From: Bacteroidia bacterium
Lineage (GTDB): Bacteria > Bacteroidota > Bacteroidia > Bacteroidales > UBA932
Assembly: GCA_030537315.1 (NCBI GenBank)
Contig: JAUNNZ010000001.1
Coordinates: 1 to 64,000, forward strand
Length of the DNA stretch: 64,000 nt
Direction: 5' to 3'
The notes beneath the pieces are model-generated. The model was not told the DNA's origin. It searched no databases and saw nothing but the letters and a program-made list of their open reading frames with translations. This document shows positions 51,578 through 60,054 of the stretch, piece after piece (positions within the stretch are counted from its first letter, which is position 1; every line of letters starts with the position of its first letter). Made by a program: the position numbers and the translations under genes.

Positions 51578-51968
51578 ATTCTGCAAGGATTGCGGCGGCG
51601 GTCTGTGCCATCTGCTCTTTTTCGATGTTAGGTCTGGTCTTGCGGAAATCAAGATCACCTTCGGTCTGGAGCGGGACAAGGTGGATGTGAGTGTGAGGCA
51701 CTTCCATACCGAGTACGGCTACGCCGACCCTTTTGCAAGGGACAGCGGCCTTGAGGGCTGTGGCCACCTTGCGCGCGAAAGCCCAGAGGCCTTCGTAGGT
51801 CTTTCCGTCAAGATTGAAAATATAGTCATCCTCGACATTCTTGGGAATTACGAGGGTGTGGCCGAGAGCCAGCGGGCTTATATCCAAAAAGGCGTAGAAC
51901 TCGTCGTTCTCCGCCACTTGGTATGAAGGAATCTCGCCCTTCGCGATTTTGGTGAATATTGTTGCCAT
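51564..51968 (-). CDS. HIT-family nucleotide hydrolase
   Basis: A 134-residue protein of the histidine-triad family, which hydrolyses nucleoside phosphoramidates or dinucleotides. The triad motif HTHIHLVPL lies near residues 98-106; the N-terminal GEIPSYQVAENDEFYAFLDI matches Hint-like proteins. It stands between greA (3-bp gap) and the thioredoxin-fold gene (overlap). Confidence 0.93.
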   Translation of the reverse strand: MATIFTKIAKGEIPSYQVAENDEFYAFLDISPLALGHTLVIPKNVEDDYIFNLDGKTYEGLWAFARKVATALKAAVPCKRVGVAVLGMEVPHTHIHLVPLQTEGDLDFRKTRPNIEKEQMAQTAAAILAEYEKL

Positions 51969-51971
51969 TGA

Positions 51972-52442
51972 TTAGAATGTGATGTCGAGGATCTTGAATT
52001 TCAGAGCTCCCGAAGGGACTTTGGCCTCAACGACCTCGCCCTTGGAGTGGCCGAGGAGAGCCTTGGCGATAGGAGTGGTCGCGGCGAGCTTGCCAGCCGC
52101 GAAATCGGCCTCGCTCTCACCCACGATCGTGAATTCCATCTCCTTGTGGGCAAGCATATTCTCGACGCGGACCTTGTTGAGCATCTGTACCTTGTCAGTG
52201 CTCAGCTGTGAACTGTCGAGGACCTTGGCGTTGGCCACCATGTTCTGAAGGTTTGATATCTTGAGCTCCAGGAGGCCCTGTGCCTCACGAGCCGACTCAT
52301 ATTCTGCATTTTCAGAGAGATCGCCCTTTTCGCGCGCCTCCGCGATTGCGGCGGCGATGACCGGACGCTGCGCAAGAGCGTCGGCCAGTTCTTTCTTCAT
52401 CTTATCGAGCCCTTCCTGGCTCATATAATGTACTTCTGCCAT
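51972..52442 (-). CDS. greA: Transcription elongation factor GreA
   Basis: Rescues backtracked RNA polymerase by stimulating cleavage of the transcript. The 156 residues show an N-terminal coiled coil (about 10-75, acidic tip SENAEYESARE) and a C-terminal FKBP-like domain (LLGHSKGEVVEAKVPSG). It precedes the HIT gene by 3 bp. A terminator separates it from the upstream FAD-synthetase gene. Confidence 0.95.
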   Translation of the reverse strand: MAEVHYMSQEGLDKMKKELADALAQRPVIAAAIAEAREKGDLSENAEYESAREAQGLLELKISNLQNMVANAKVLDSSQLSTDKVQMLNKVRVENMLAHKEMEFTIVGESEADFAAGKLAATTPIAKALLGHSKGEVVEAKVPSGALKFKILDITF

Positions 52443-52469
52443 ATGGTATTATTATGTAGTGTCAATTAA

Positions 52470-52503
52470 AAAGGAGTCCTGCCGCGACGGCAGAACCCTC
52501 CTG
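52470..52503 (-). terminator. Terminator after the glycogen/FAD-synthetase operon
   Basis: Minus-strand hairpin with outer AGGAG/CTCCT and inner CTGCCG/CGGCAG stems around a 3-nt loop, followed by T5. A small internal bulge is present. It lies 36 bp after the stop at 52539 and before greA. Confidence 0.8.
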
Positions 52504-52538
52504 TTCCTCTGCAAATATACTAATTTTCGGATTACCCG

Positions 52539-53060
52539 TCAACTTTTTTGTGAAAGCTTGCGTCCGAGCATGAGTTCGGCGTCATCAAGCCTTCCCTCTT
52601 CTACCGCCTTCCTTATCTTGGTCGACGAAATGTCTCCTTCAGCCTCACACCGTATCACTTCAAGGCCAAGTGACAGGGCCACTTCGCGGACACCGTCCGT
52701 CGAGAGACGGTCACTGCCCATCCGGTTGTCGTATCCGAGCACCACCGCCGTACCCCCGAATCTGCCTATGACGATATCCCTGAGGTAGTCGGCGGCGGAA
52801 AGGGACGCCAGCCCGGGTGTGAAATCAAGCACCTCCACCCTGTCTGCACCCAGTTCCTTGATCAGCCGCACCCTTTCCTCAAGGGTCGTAAGCAACCTGA
52901 GCCTGGAGGCATCCTGCCCGAGAACCGTGCGCGGATGCTGGGCAAAGGTTATGACCACCGCCTCCTCGCCGCGTTTCCGCGCCGAGGAGACGAGGGTCTC
53001 TATCACCTTGCGGTGTCCGAGATGGACGCCATCGAAGAATCCTGTCGCGACTACAGCCAT
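52539..53060 (-). CDS. Single-domain FAD synthetase-like protein (RibF N-terminal half)
   Basis: A 173-residue protein matching only the FMN adenylyltransferase half of bifunctional RibF: GFFDGVHLGH (7-16), GYDNRMG near 108-114 and SSTKIRKAVEEG near 145-156. The C-terminal flavokinase domain is missing, and the protein ends with its own stop well before a terminator. It may make FAD from FMN with a separate riboflavin kinase, or act on another nucleotide substrate. It overlaps the phosphorylase gene by 10 bp. Confidence 0.8.
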   Translation of the reverse strand: MAVVATGFFDGVHLGHRKVIETLVSSARKRGEEAVVITFAQHPRTVLGQDASRLRLLTTLEERVRLIKELGADRVEVLDFTPGLASLSAADYLRDIVIGRFGGTAVVLGYDNRMGSDRLSTDGVREVALSLGLEVIRCEAEGDISSTKIRKAVEEGRLDDAELMLGRKLSQKS

Positions 53061-55609
53061 TTAACGAACGGAAGGTCCTGACGGTGAGGCAGCATCGCGT
53101 TCTTAGGGAAGATGCGGGTACCTACCTGGTACATACCGGTACGCTGAGGGAGTATCGAGACATAATATGTGGCGATGCCGTTCTCATACTTGTCGAGGCC
53201 GAGTTCGCAGACCTCCTGTATATGGAACACACCCTTGTCGTCAACAGTGGTGAAAAGGATCTCCACACCGACGTCTTCCGGCTTGAGACGGCCAAGGTCA
53301 AGTTCGACCACGGTCTGGAACGGATCGTCAGGAGAAAGCACGTAGGATGAGTCCGGAACGGTTGACGTTATCACGCGGATATTGTTCCACTCCGCACGCA
53401 TCAGACCTTTCCATGCCGAAATCTCGCGGGCTACCTTGCCGCCGTCTGCGGCGAGAACACCGTAACGCGCCATCTGAGGCTCATAGTACTGCTTGCAGTA
53501 ATCGATGAGCATCCTGTTGGTGGTGAAATTGCTTGCCACCTTGGCGATGGTGTTCTTGATATAGGCGATCCACTCCTTTGAGCGTCCCGTTGCCTTGTCT
53601 ATCTTGTAGTATGTAGGAGCTATCTCGTTCTCTATGGTCGCATAGATGGTCGCTGAATCGAGTTCGTTCTGATAGTTGTGGTCATCATATGTACTCTCGA
53701 GCGGAAGCGCCCATCCGGCGTCTTCGCGGTATCCCTCAACCCACCATCCGTCGAGTACGGAGAAATGCATTACGCCGTTCATCGCGGCCTTCTCGCCCGA
53801 TGTACCGGATGCCTCCTGAGGACGGGTAGGGTTGTTGAGCCATACGTCCACTCCCTGGACGAGCCTCTTGGCGAGGGTGATGTCATAACCCGGCACGAAG
53901 ATGATCTTGCCGAGGAAGCGGTCCTGTTTGCTAATCTCAACGATCTGCTTGATGAGGTCCTGGCCCATTCCGTCAGCAGGGTGCGCCTTGCCGGCGAATA
54001 TGAACTGGACAGGATGTTCAGGATTGTTGACGATGGCGTCAAGACGGTCAAGGTCACTGAAAAGGAGCGTAGCGCGCTTGTAGGTCGCAAAACGACGGGC
54101 GAAACCTATGGTGAGCACGTCGTCGCGGAAGCGTTCCGCTATGGTCACGATCTGGCTCGGCGTGTAGTGCGCGCATACGGAAGGGTCATGCAGGCGCTCG
54201 AGTATTGAATCCCTGAGGTCTTTCTTGAGGGTCCTGCGGGTCTCCCAGACCTCTTCGTCGGACACCTTGTAGATGCCATCGAAACAGGACTTGTCGTAGT
54301 GGCTTGACTTGAACTCTTCGCCGAACTCGCGTTCGTAGATTTTCTTCCACTCCTTGGCGGCCCATGTAGGATAGTGGACGCCGTTGGTGACATAACTGAT
54401 ATAGAGCTCTTCCGGAAGGTATCCCGGATACATGTTTGCGAAGATGTCCTGGCTGACCTTGCCGTGAAGCATGGAAACGCCGTTGACGTTCTGGGACATG
54501 TTGGCGGCGAGGATGCTCATGCTGAATTTCTCGTCGTGATTGTCCGCATCGATCTTGCCGAGGTTCATAAGGGTGCGCCAGTCGATACCCATACGCTGCG
54601 GATAGTGGCCGAGGTACCTGCCGATGATTTCTTCCGTGAAGGCGTCGTGTCCTGCAGGAACAGGGGTGTGGGTGGTGAACACGCTGGATGCGCGCACAAG
54701 CTCAAGTCCCTCGAAGAAATTGAATCCGCCATTCTGCATATACTCGCGAAGTCGCTCGAGTCCTGCAAACGCGGCGTGTCCTTCGTTGTAGTGATAGATC
54801 GTCGGATTGAGGCCGAGGGCGCGGAGGGCGCGGACTCCGCCGATACCGAGCAGTATCTCCTGTTTCATGCGGTTCTCCCAATCGCCACCGTAGAGGTGAT
54901 GGGTAACCTGACGGTCTTCAGGAGAATTGGCTTCGAAATCGGTGTCAAGCAGATACAGGTCTGTGCGGCCTACGGCGACCTTCCAGATACGGGCGGTCAT
55001 CGTGCGGCCGGGCATAGCCATCGTGACGGTCTTCCAGGCACCGTTCTCATCGAATACAGGTTCTGCGGGAATCTTGAGGAAATCCTGGGGAACATAGTCC
55101 GCCACCTGGTTTCCCTGAGGGGTGAGGCGCTGGTTGAAATAGCCGTAGCGGTAGAGAAGACCTACGGCGACGAGATTGACGTTCATATCGGAAGTCTCCT
55201 TCAGGTAGTCGCCGGCAAGGATGCCGAGACCGCCGGAATATATCTTGAGGGAAGTGTCAAGACCATATTCCATACAGAAATATCCGACAGAAGGTTCTGT
55301 CCTTTCGGACTTCTTTGCCATATAGGCGTTGAAGTTATCCATCACAGACGAGAGACGCGCAAGGAAATCCTTGTCTCCCGCCAGCTGGTTGTATCTTTTA
55401 AGACTTACTTTGTCAAGAATCTCCATTGGATTGTGACCTGACTTGTGCCAGAGGTCTGAGTCGATGGACTTGAAAAGAGCCTTTGCATCATCGTTCCAGC
55501 ACCACCACAGGTTCTTGCAGAGGGTTTCAAGGCCGGAAAGCGAAGCGGGAAGGTGTCTTGTGACCATCACGCTCCTCCAGATCGGAGATTCACTTTGATT
55601 CTTGTACAT
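53051..55609 (-). CDS. Alpha-glucan phosphorylase (GT35)
   Basis: Releases glucose-1-phosphate from glycogen. The 852-residue protein belongs to the divergent bacterial/archaeal phosphorylase branch. The PLP-binding Lys lies at about residue 607 in SGTSGEKAAMNG, preceded by WLNNPTRPQEA and followed by SVLDGWWVEGY. Its N-terminal ~100 residues form the extra domain of this branch (LETLCKNLWWCWNDDAKALF). In many Bacteroidota this enzyme is fused to a starch-synthase-like domain; here it stands alone. It lies 10 bp after the GH57 gene. Confidence 0.92.
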   Translation of the reverse strand: MYKNQSESPIWRSVMVTRHLPASLSGLETLCKNLWWCWNDDAKALFKSIDSDLWHKSGHNPMEILDKVSLKRYNQLAGDKDFLARLSSVMDNFNAYMAKKSERTEPSVGYFCMEYGLDTSLKIYSGGLGILAGDYLKETSDMNVNLVAVGLLYRYGYFNQRLTPQGNQVADYVPQDFLKIPAEPVFDENGAWKTVTMAMPGRTMTARIWKVAVGRTDLYLLDTDFEANSPEDRQVTHHLYGGDWENRMKQEILLGIGGVRALRALGLNPTIYHYNEGHAAFAGLERLREYMQNGGFNFFEGLELVRASSVFTTHTPVPAGHDAFTEEIIGRYLGHYPQRMGIDWRTLMNLGKIDADNHDEKFSMSILAANMSQNVNGVSMLHGKVSQDIFANMYPGYLPEELYISYVTNGVHYPTWAAKEWKKIYEREFGEEFKSSHYDKSCFDGIYKVSDEEVWETRRTLKKDLRDSILERLHDPSVCAHYTPSQIVTIAERFRDDVLTIGFARRFATYKRATLLFSDLDRLDAIVNNPEHPVQFIFAGKAHPADGMGQDLIKQIVEISKQDRFLGKIIFVPGYDITLAKRLVQGVDVWLNNPTRPQEASGTSGEKAAMNGVMHFSVLDGWWVEGYREDAGWALPLESTYDDHNYQNELDSATIYATIENEIAPTYYKIDKATGRSKEWIAYIKNTIAKVASNFTTNRMLIDYCKQYYEPQMARYGVLAADGGKVAREISAWKGLMRAEWNNIRVITSTVPDSSYVLSPDDPFQTVVELDLGRLKPEDVGVEILFTTVDDKGVFHIQEVCELGLDKYENGIATYYVSILPQRTGMYQVGTRIFPKNAMLPHRQDLPFVKWL

Positions 55610-55619
55610 ATTTCAAATT

Positions 55620-56813
55620 TTATTTTTCCGCTATCGCGTTGTTAACTCTTATTATAAAGTCACTGAGGACGTTCATGTAGTTGATGAAAGCTTCGTACGG
55701 AGTGCTGTATGGATTGAAGCGCTGATGGATTTCGCCATCAGAGAAGAATTTGGTGCACATATAGTACAGGTGGTCACTTTCCTGGAGATGGCCGAAGTCC
55801 GCCCAGAGGGTCGGGTCGTTCAGGATGGAAAGCTTTTCTTCAAGACGGTACAGTTTGTTGAAAGCATCCTGCTGGAGGTCGTTGCCCAGCCAGGCGGTGA
55901 GGTCGCGCTCCTCGTCAGCCCAGGATATAGGCTGCATTACAGACAGGTCACCGACACTCTCGAGTTTCTGCGCCGCCTCTGCCGGAGTGACGAACTGAAG
56001 CGCACCGTCCTTGGAGGCAAGGCTGGCGAACGCCTTCATAAAGTCAAAGATTCCGCAGGTGCTTGACTGGTGCTCGCCGAAGGTCTCATAGTCCATGAAG
56101 AGATTGACGATGTCACCCTCCGACGCCTTGATCCACGAAATGTATTTTTCCGCCGTGAGCGGCCATTCCTGCCACCCCCGGTCGGAGAAACGGAAAGCGA
56201 TGTCGTCGCTGAGCTGGTAGTTGCGCAGCAGAAGCTTGAGGTCGCTCTTGAAATCATTGTTGTAAACGAAGTTCGGGCTCTTCCAGGCCATGATGTGACG
56301 CGCCCCTTCAGTAAGCATCGTCGTGAAACCGAGTTCACGCACTTCCGCGCCTATCGCATCGGAATAGATGAGCTCCGTGTTGCGGAAGGTCTTCGGGGTC
56401 ACTCCGAAATAGTGCTCTATGGCCTGTTTGTGCATCTGGACCTGATGCTCGAACTCCTGGGTGGAGGCGAGGGACGCGAGTGAGTGATAGTAAGTCTCGC
56501 TGAGGAACTCGACGCAGCCGGTGTCGGCCAACGCGCGGAAGCTGTCAAGGACTTCCGGAGCATAGCGGTCGAACTGTTCCATTGCCGAGCCGGAGATGGA
56601 GAAGGCAACCTTGAACTTGCCCTTGTTTGCCTTGATGGCCTGGAGGAGAAGTTCGTTCATAGGAAGGTAGCACTTCTGCGCTACCCTCTTCAGGATGGTT
56701 CTGTTGGCATAATCATCGTAATAATGCGAATCCTTGCCGATATCAAAGAATCTGTACAGACGGAGTCTGGTTGGCTGATGGACTTGGAAATAAAGGCAGA
56801 TTGACTTCTTCAT
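55620..56813 (-). CDS. GH57 family alpha-amylase/4-alpha-glucanotransferase
   Basis: A 397-residue GH57 enzyme acting on alpha-1,4-glucans in the cytoplasm (no signal peptide). Motifs: HQP at 12-14, nucleophile E147 in RNTELIYSD, and acid/base D241 in FMDYETFGEHQ. GH57 genes next to the glycosyltransferase and debranching enzyme are a standard Bacteroidota glycogen arrangement, and the protein could be an amylase or a glucanotransferase. It lies 2 bp after the glycosyltransferase gene. Confidence 0.9.
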   Translation of the reverse strand: MKKSICLYFQVHQPTRLRLYRFFDIGKDSHYYDDYANRTILKRVAQKCYLPMNELLLQAIKANKGKFKVAFSISGSAMEQFDRYAPEVLDSFRALADTGCVEFLSETYYHSLASLASTQEFEHQVQMHKQAIEHYFGVTPKTFRNTELIYSDAIGAEVRELGFTTMLTEGARHIMAWKSPNFVYNNDFKSDLKLLLRNYQLSDDIAFRFSDRGWQEWPLTAEKYISWIKASEGDIVNLFMDYETFGEHQSSTCGIFDFMKAFASLASKDGALQFVTPAEAAQKLESVGDLSVMQPISWADEERDLTAWLGNDLQQDAFNKLYRLEEKLSILNDPTLWADFGHLQESDHLYYMCTKFFSDGEIHQRFNPYSTPYEAFINYMNVLSDFIIRVNNAIAEK

Positions 56814-56815
56814 AT

Positions 56816-58108
56816 CTATTTGTTGACTACTGATTCATAAACTGCTTTGAGCTTTGCGGTGGCATTGTTCCACTTGAGCTCGTTGACTTCATCGAAACCC
56901 TGCTTGGTCGCGAATTCCGCGAGCGCAGGATACTGGAGGAGGGCGTAGATGTCGTCCGCCATGGCGTCAACATCCCAGAAATCGACCTTGAGCGCATATT
57001 TGAGCACCTCGGCCGCACCTGACTGGTGTGAGATGATGGACGGAACATTGGAACGCATCGCCTCGAGAGGAGAGATGCCGAAAGGTTCGGAGACGGACGG
57101 CATGATGTAGACGTCGCTCAGCGCGAACATCTTCTGGACCTCCTGTCCGCGGAGGAACCCTGTGAAATGGAATCTGTCGGATATGCCGAGCCGCGCGACC
57201 TGACGGATGGCGCGATTCATCATATCGCCGCTGCCGGCCATCACGAAGCGCACGTTTGACGTTCTCTTGAGAACCTTCGCGGCAGCTTCGATGAAGTATT
57301 CCGGACCCTTCTGGAAAGTGATTCGGCCGAGGAAAGTCACGACCTTGTCGCGGATCCCCCTCTCGACCTCGATGTCTTCGCGGCCACTGAAATCAACCGC
57401 ATTGTGAACTGTCACGACCTTGGACGGATCGATTCCATATTTGTTGATCACGATATTCCTCGTAAGGTCACTTACGGTGACTACGCGGTCAGCGCACTCC
57501 ATGCCGCGTTTCTCGATCGCGAGGACGCGGGAGTCCATATGCTTCTCGTCGCCGCGGTCATAGGACGTCGCGTGGACGTGGACCACCAGAGGCTTGCCCG
57601 TAAGTTCCTTGGCGGCGATGCCGGCAAGGTAGGTGAGCCAGTCGTGGGCGTGAATCACGTCGAATTCGTCCTTGTGCTGCACTGCTATGGTGCCGCCCAC
57701 CTGGGCGTAACGTGAAACCTCTTCCATCAGGTTCGCGCCATATTTGCCGGAAAACTTGAATTTCTGGCCGAAGCCCACGATGGTTTCATGGACTTGCTCG
57801 TTCTTCATCCTCTCGATGGCCTCGAAGTATTCTTCGGGATCGACATAGGGAACGATGTTGGAGTCAACCTGGAGGAATTTCACCTTGTTGAGGAACTCAT
57901 CGACGCTGTCGCTCACGTTCATCACGGCCACGTCGCTGGCATCGAGGATGGTTGTGGCGGACTGGTCTTCGTCGCCGCTCGCCGAAGGCATAACGAAGAG
58001 CGTCTCGACACCGTTGTGGGCAAGTCCCTTGACTATGCCCTCGCAGGCGGTTCCGAGGCCGCCGGCGATATGTGGAGGGAACTCCCAGCCGAACATCAGA
58101 ACTTTCAT
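56816..58108 (-). CDS. Glycogen-synthase-like GT-B glycosyltransferase
   Basis: A 430-residue GT-B glycosyltransferase. The N-terminal MKVLMFGWEFPPHIAGGLGTACEGI carries the Gly-rich donor-loop sequence of GlgA-like enzymes (read in part), and the C-terminal SEPFGISPLEAMRSN holds the Glu residues that bind the nucleotide-sugar. In Bacteroidota it is annotated as a glycogen synthase and clusters with GH57 and debranching genes. The donor (ADP- or UDP-glucose) is not readable, and glgC is absent from the window. It overlaps the debranching gene by 4 bp. Confidence 0.88.
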   Translation of the reverse strand: MKVLMFGWEFPPHIAGGLGTACEGIVKGLAHNGVETLFVMPSASGDEDQSATTILDASDVAVMNVSDSVDEFLNKVKFLQVDSNIVPYVDPEEYFEAIERMKNEQVHETIVGFGQKFKFSGKYGANLMEEVSRYAQVGGTIAVQHKDEFDVIHAHDWLTYLAGIAAKELTGKPLVVHVHATSYDRGDEKHMDSRVLAIEKRGMECADRVVTVSDLTRNIVINKYGIDPSKVVTVHNAVDFSGREDIEVERGIRDKVVTFLGRITFQKGPEYFIEAAAKVLKRTSNVRFVMAGSGDMMNRAIRQVARLGISDRFHFTGFLRGQEVQKMFALSDVYIMPSVSEPFGISPLEAMRSNVPSIISHQSGAAEVLKYALKVDFWDVDAMADDIYALLQYPALAEFATKQGFDEVNELKWNNATAKLKAVYESVVNK

Positions 58109-60048
58109 TTCTTGTCCTCCTTATATTTGTCCAACATATACTCTACTGAAAGCAGGGCCGCCGTGCTGAGCGCTGACGATATGGCTCCATGCGGCTCATG
58201 AGGTGGGTCTCCGTCATAGAGTTCGGAGAAGGCGCCTACGCCGTGCTTGTTCAGATCCTCGTAGAATCCTTCCGCAAGCCATTCTGCCTTCTTCCAGAAG
58301 GACTGTCCCTTGATTCTGAAGGAAACTTCGGTGTATGGTTCCAGAAGGAACGGGCGTGTGCACCCCTGATGGTATGCAAGATCACGCTCAAGCTGCGTGC
58401 CTTCGTAAACGCCCTTGTATTTGATGTCGCGCGGTGACAGGGTGCGGATACCCCTTGAAGTCACGAGCTCATTGTCTATCACACGGAGTATCGACGGCGC
58501 GATCTCCTCATCCACCGGCGAGTACTTGACGCTGATCGAGTACAGCTGGTTCGGCCGGATGTCCTGGTTCTGTCCGCTGTTGTCGACGTAGTCGGCAAGG
58601 CAGCCGTGGCGTTCATTCCAGAAGGTTTTCTGATAGTTCAGTTTCACCAGATCGCGGATTTCACTCCACTTCTTGACGAACTGTCCGTTCTTTGCCCCAT
58701 ACTTTCCTTCCATTTCCAGCGCGAAGCAGACGGCATTGTACCAGAAAGCGTTGGTCTCGACCTGATATCCGGGACGCTCGGTGACGGCGCGTCCGTCGAT
58801 GTACGCGTTCATCCAGCTCAGAGCCACGCCGTCCATCTGGGCCCACAGGAGTCCGTTCGGATGCATAGACACCTCGCGGCGCTCGCCTGGAAGATAGCTT
58901 TCTATCACACCCTTGAGGGTGACGCCGTATTTCTTCCAGACTTCCTTCTCGTCTGCGCCGTAGTCAATATATTTCTGGAGCACAAGCGCAAGGCGAAGCG
59001 GAGCCTCGACCTGGGTGGTGCGGCGGAAAAGGCGTTCCTGCTCATCGGCGATGAGGTTGTCGAGGATTTCCTCGAACTGGCCCGGGTCGTCGAGGCCATA
59101 AAGGGCCAGACCCGGCAAGGCCTGGAGGGTTTCACGGAGAAGTCCGGTATACATCCATGAGAAGCCGGCGTTGATCCTCTTCCTGTTGTTGTGGTCGATT
59201 ATAAGGCGGTTTGCGCAACGGCGGAGCTGGTCGCGATAGTCGGACGCGCTGCCTTTTTTCTTGAGACCCGCATTGAATTTCTTGATGAATTCAGCAGGGT
59301 CCTCCTGGCTGAGGGAGGCGGACACGACTGCCGAACGGCCTGGCGAGAGCTTGAGCTCGAAGAATCCGGGGACGAAGAGATCCTCGCGGCAGTCAAAGCC
59401 GCGGCGGTATTCATCCGAATATGTGATGCCGAGATTCCAGCTGTTGGTCTTCGTGAACTTGGCTTTCGAATCGCTGACCTGGATGTTCAGCGACGGGAAG
59501 TTCGGATAAAGACGGTAGGCCATGCCATTCCTGATTTCAGCGCCCTCGGTCTGCGCGTCAGCGTTCTGATGCGTCAGGTCGTGCACGTTGCGGAAGGCGA
59601 GGAACGGGCTGAACTGCAGGACAACCGGAAGGGAGGACTCCAGAAGTTCGTATTTGATCAGGACCTGATCCTTGTCGGATGCCAGCAGAAGGCTCTTGCG
59701 GAAGACTGCCTCGCCTACCTTGAAAGTGATTCTCGGCACCGGGTTGGCCTCGAAGTCCACAATGTACTTGTGGCCTCTCGGCTCATAGATGTCGCCGTAG
59801 CAGTGGATTCCGAGATTGAAGCGTTTGCCTCCGATGATTAGGGTCTCGTCGAGTGCGGAAAGGAGCATGAACCTGTCTCCCCCGAAACGGTCGAGAGTGA
59901 CGGCAAGCAGGCCGTGATACCGGCGGGTGTTGCAGCCGATGATCGAGGTGTTGCAATAGGCTCCGGTCTTGTTCGACCCGAGAACCTCCCTCTTCAATGA
60001 GTAGGAGAGGTTGACCAGTTCAGACTTGTTGAATTTCAGAAAAGCCAT
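58105..60048 (-). CDS. Glycogen debranching enzyme (amylo-alpha-1,6-glucosidase family)
   Basis: Removes alpha-1,6 branches from glycogen. The 647-residue protein has an N-terminal beta-sandwich (GDE_N, about 15-260, opening LVNLSYSLKREVLGSNKTGAY) and a C-terminal (alpha/alpha)6 barrel (about 290-640), including INAGFSWMYTGLLRETLQALPGL and GLLWAQMDGVALSWMNAY with likely catalytic acids. It matches the archaeal/bacterial GDE class. It lies 6 bp after glgB and overlaps the glycosyltransferase by 4 bp. Confidence 0.9.
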   Translation of the reverse strand: MAFLKFNKSELVNLSYSLKREVLGSNKTGAYCNTSIIGCNTRRYHGLLAVTLDRFGGDRFMLLSALDETLIIGGKRFNLGIHCYGDIYEPRGHKYIVDFEANPVPRITFKVGEAVFRKSLLLASDKDQVLIKYELLESSLPVVLQFSPFLAFRNVHDLTHQNADAQTEGAEIRNGMAYRLYPNFPSLNIQVSDSKAKFTKTNSWNLGITYSDEYRRGFDCREDLFVPGFFELKLSPGRSAVVSASLSQEDPAEFIKKFNAGLKKKGSASDYRDQLRRCANRLIIDHNNRKRINAGFSWMYTGLLRETLQALPGLALYGLDDPGQFEEILDNLIADEQERLFRRTTQVEAPLRLALVLQKYIDYGADEKEVWKKYGVTLKGVIESYLPGERREVSMHPNGLLWAQMDGVALSWMNAYIDGRAVTERPGYQVETNAFWYNAVCFALEMEGKYGAKNGQFVKKWSEIRDLVKLNYQKTFWNERHGCLADYVDNSGQNQDIRPNQLYSISVKYSPVDEEIAPSILRVIDNELVTSRGIRTLSPRDIKYKGVYEGTQLERDLAYHQGCTRPFLLEPYTEVSFRIKGQSFWKKAEWLAEGFYEDLNKHGVGAFSELYDGDPPHEPHGAISSALSTAALLSVEYMLDKYKEDKK

Positions 60049-60054
60049 TTCGCT

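Noticed and set aside
51578..51679. N-terminal extension of the thioredoxin-fold lipoprotein
   Set aside because: It lies within the HIT gene and would hide a perfect lipoprotein signal peptide.
52455..52469. TTGACA-like element upstream of greA
   Set aside because: Bacteroidota housekeeping promoters do not use TTGACA/TATAAT, and no matching -10 or -7 box follows at the right distance.
54374..55441. 355-codon open frame antisense to the alpha-glucan phosphorylase
   Set aside because: Shadow of a confirmed gene; starts and ends inside it and has no recognisable motif.
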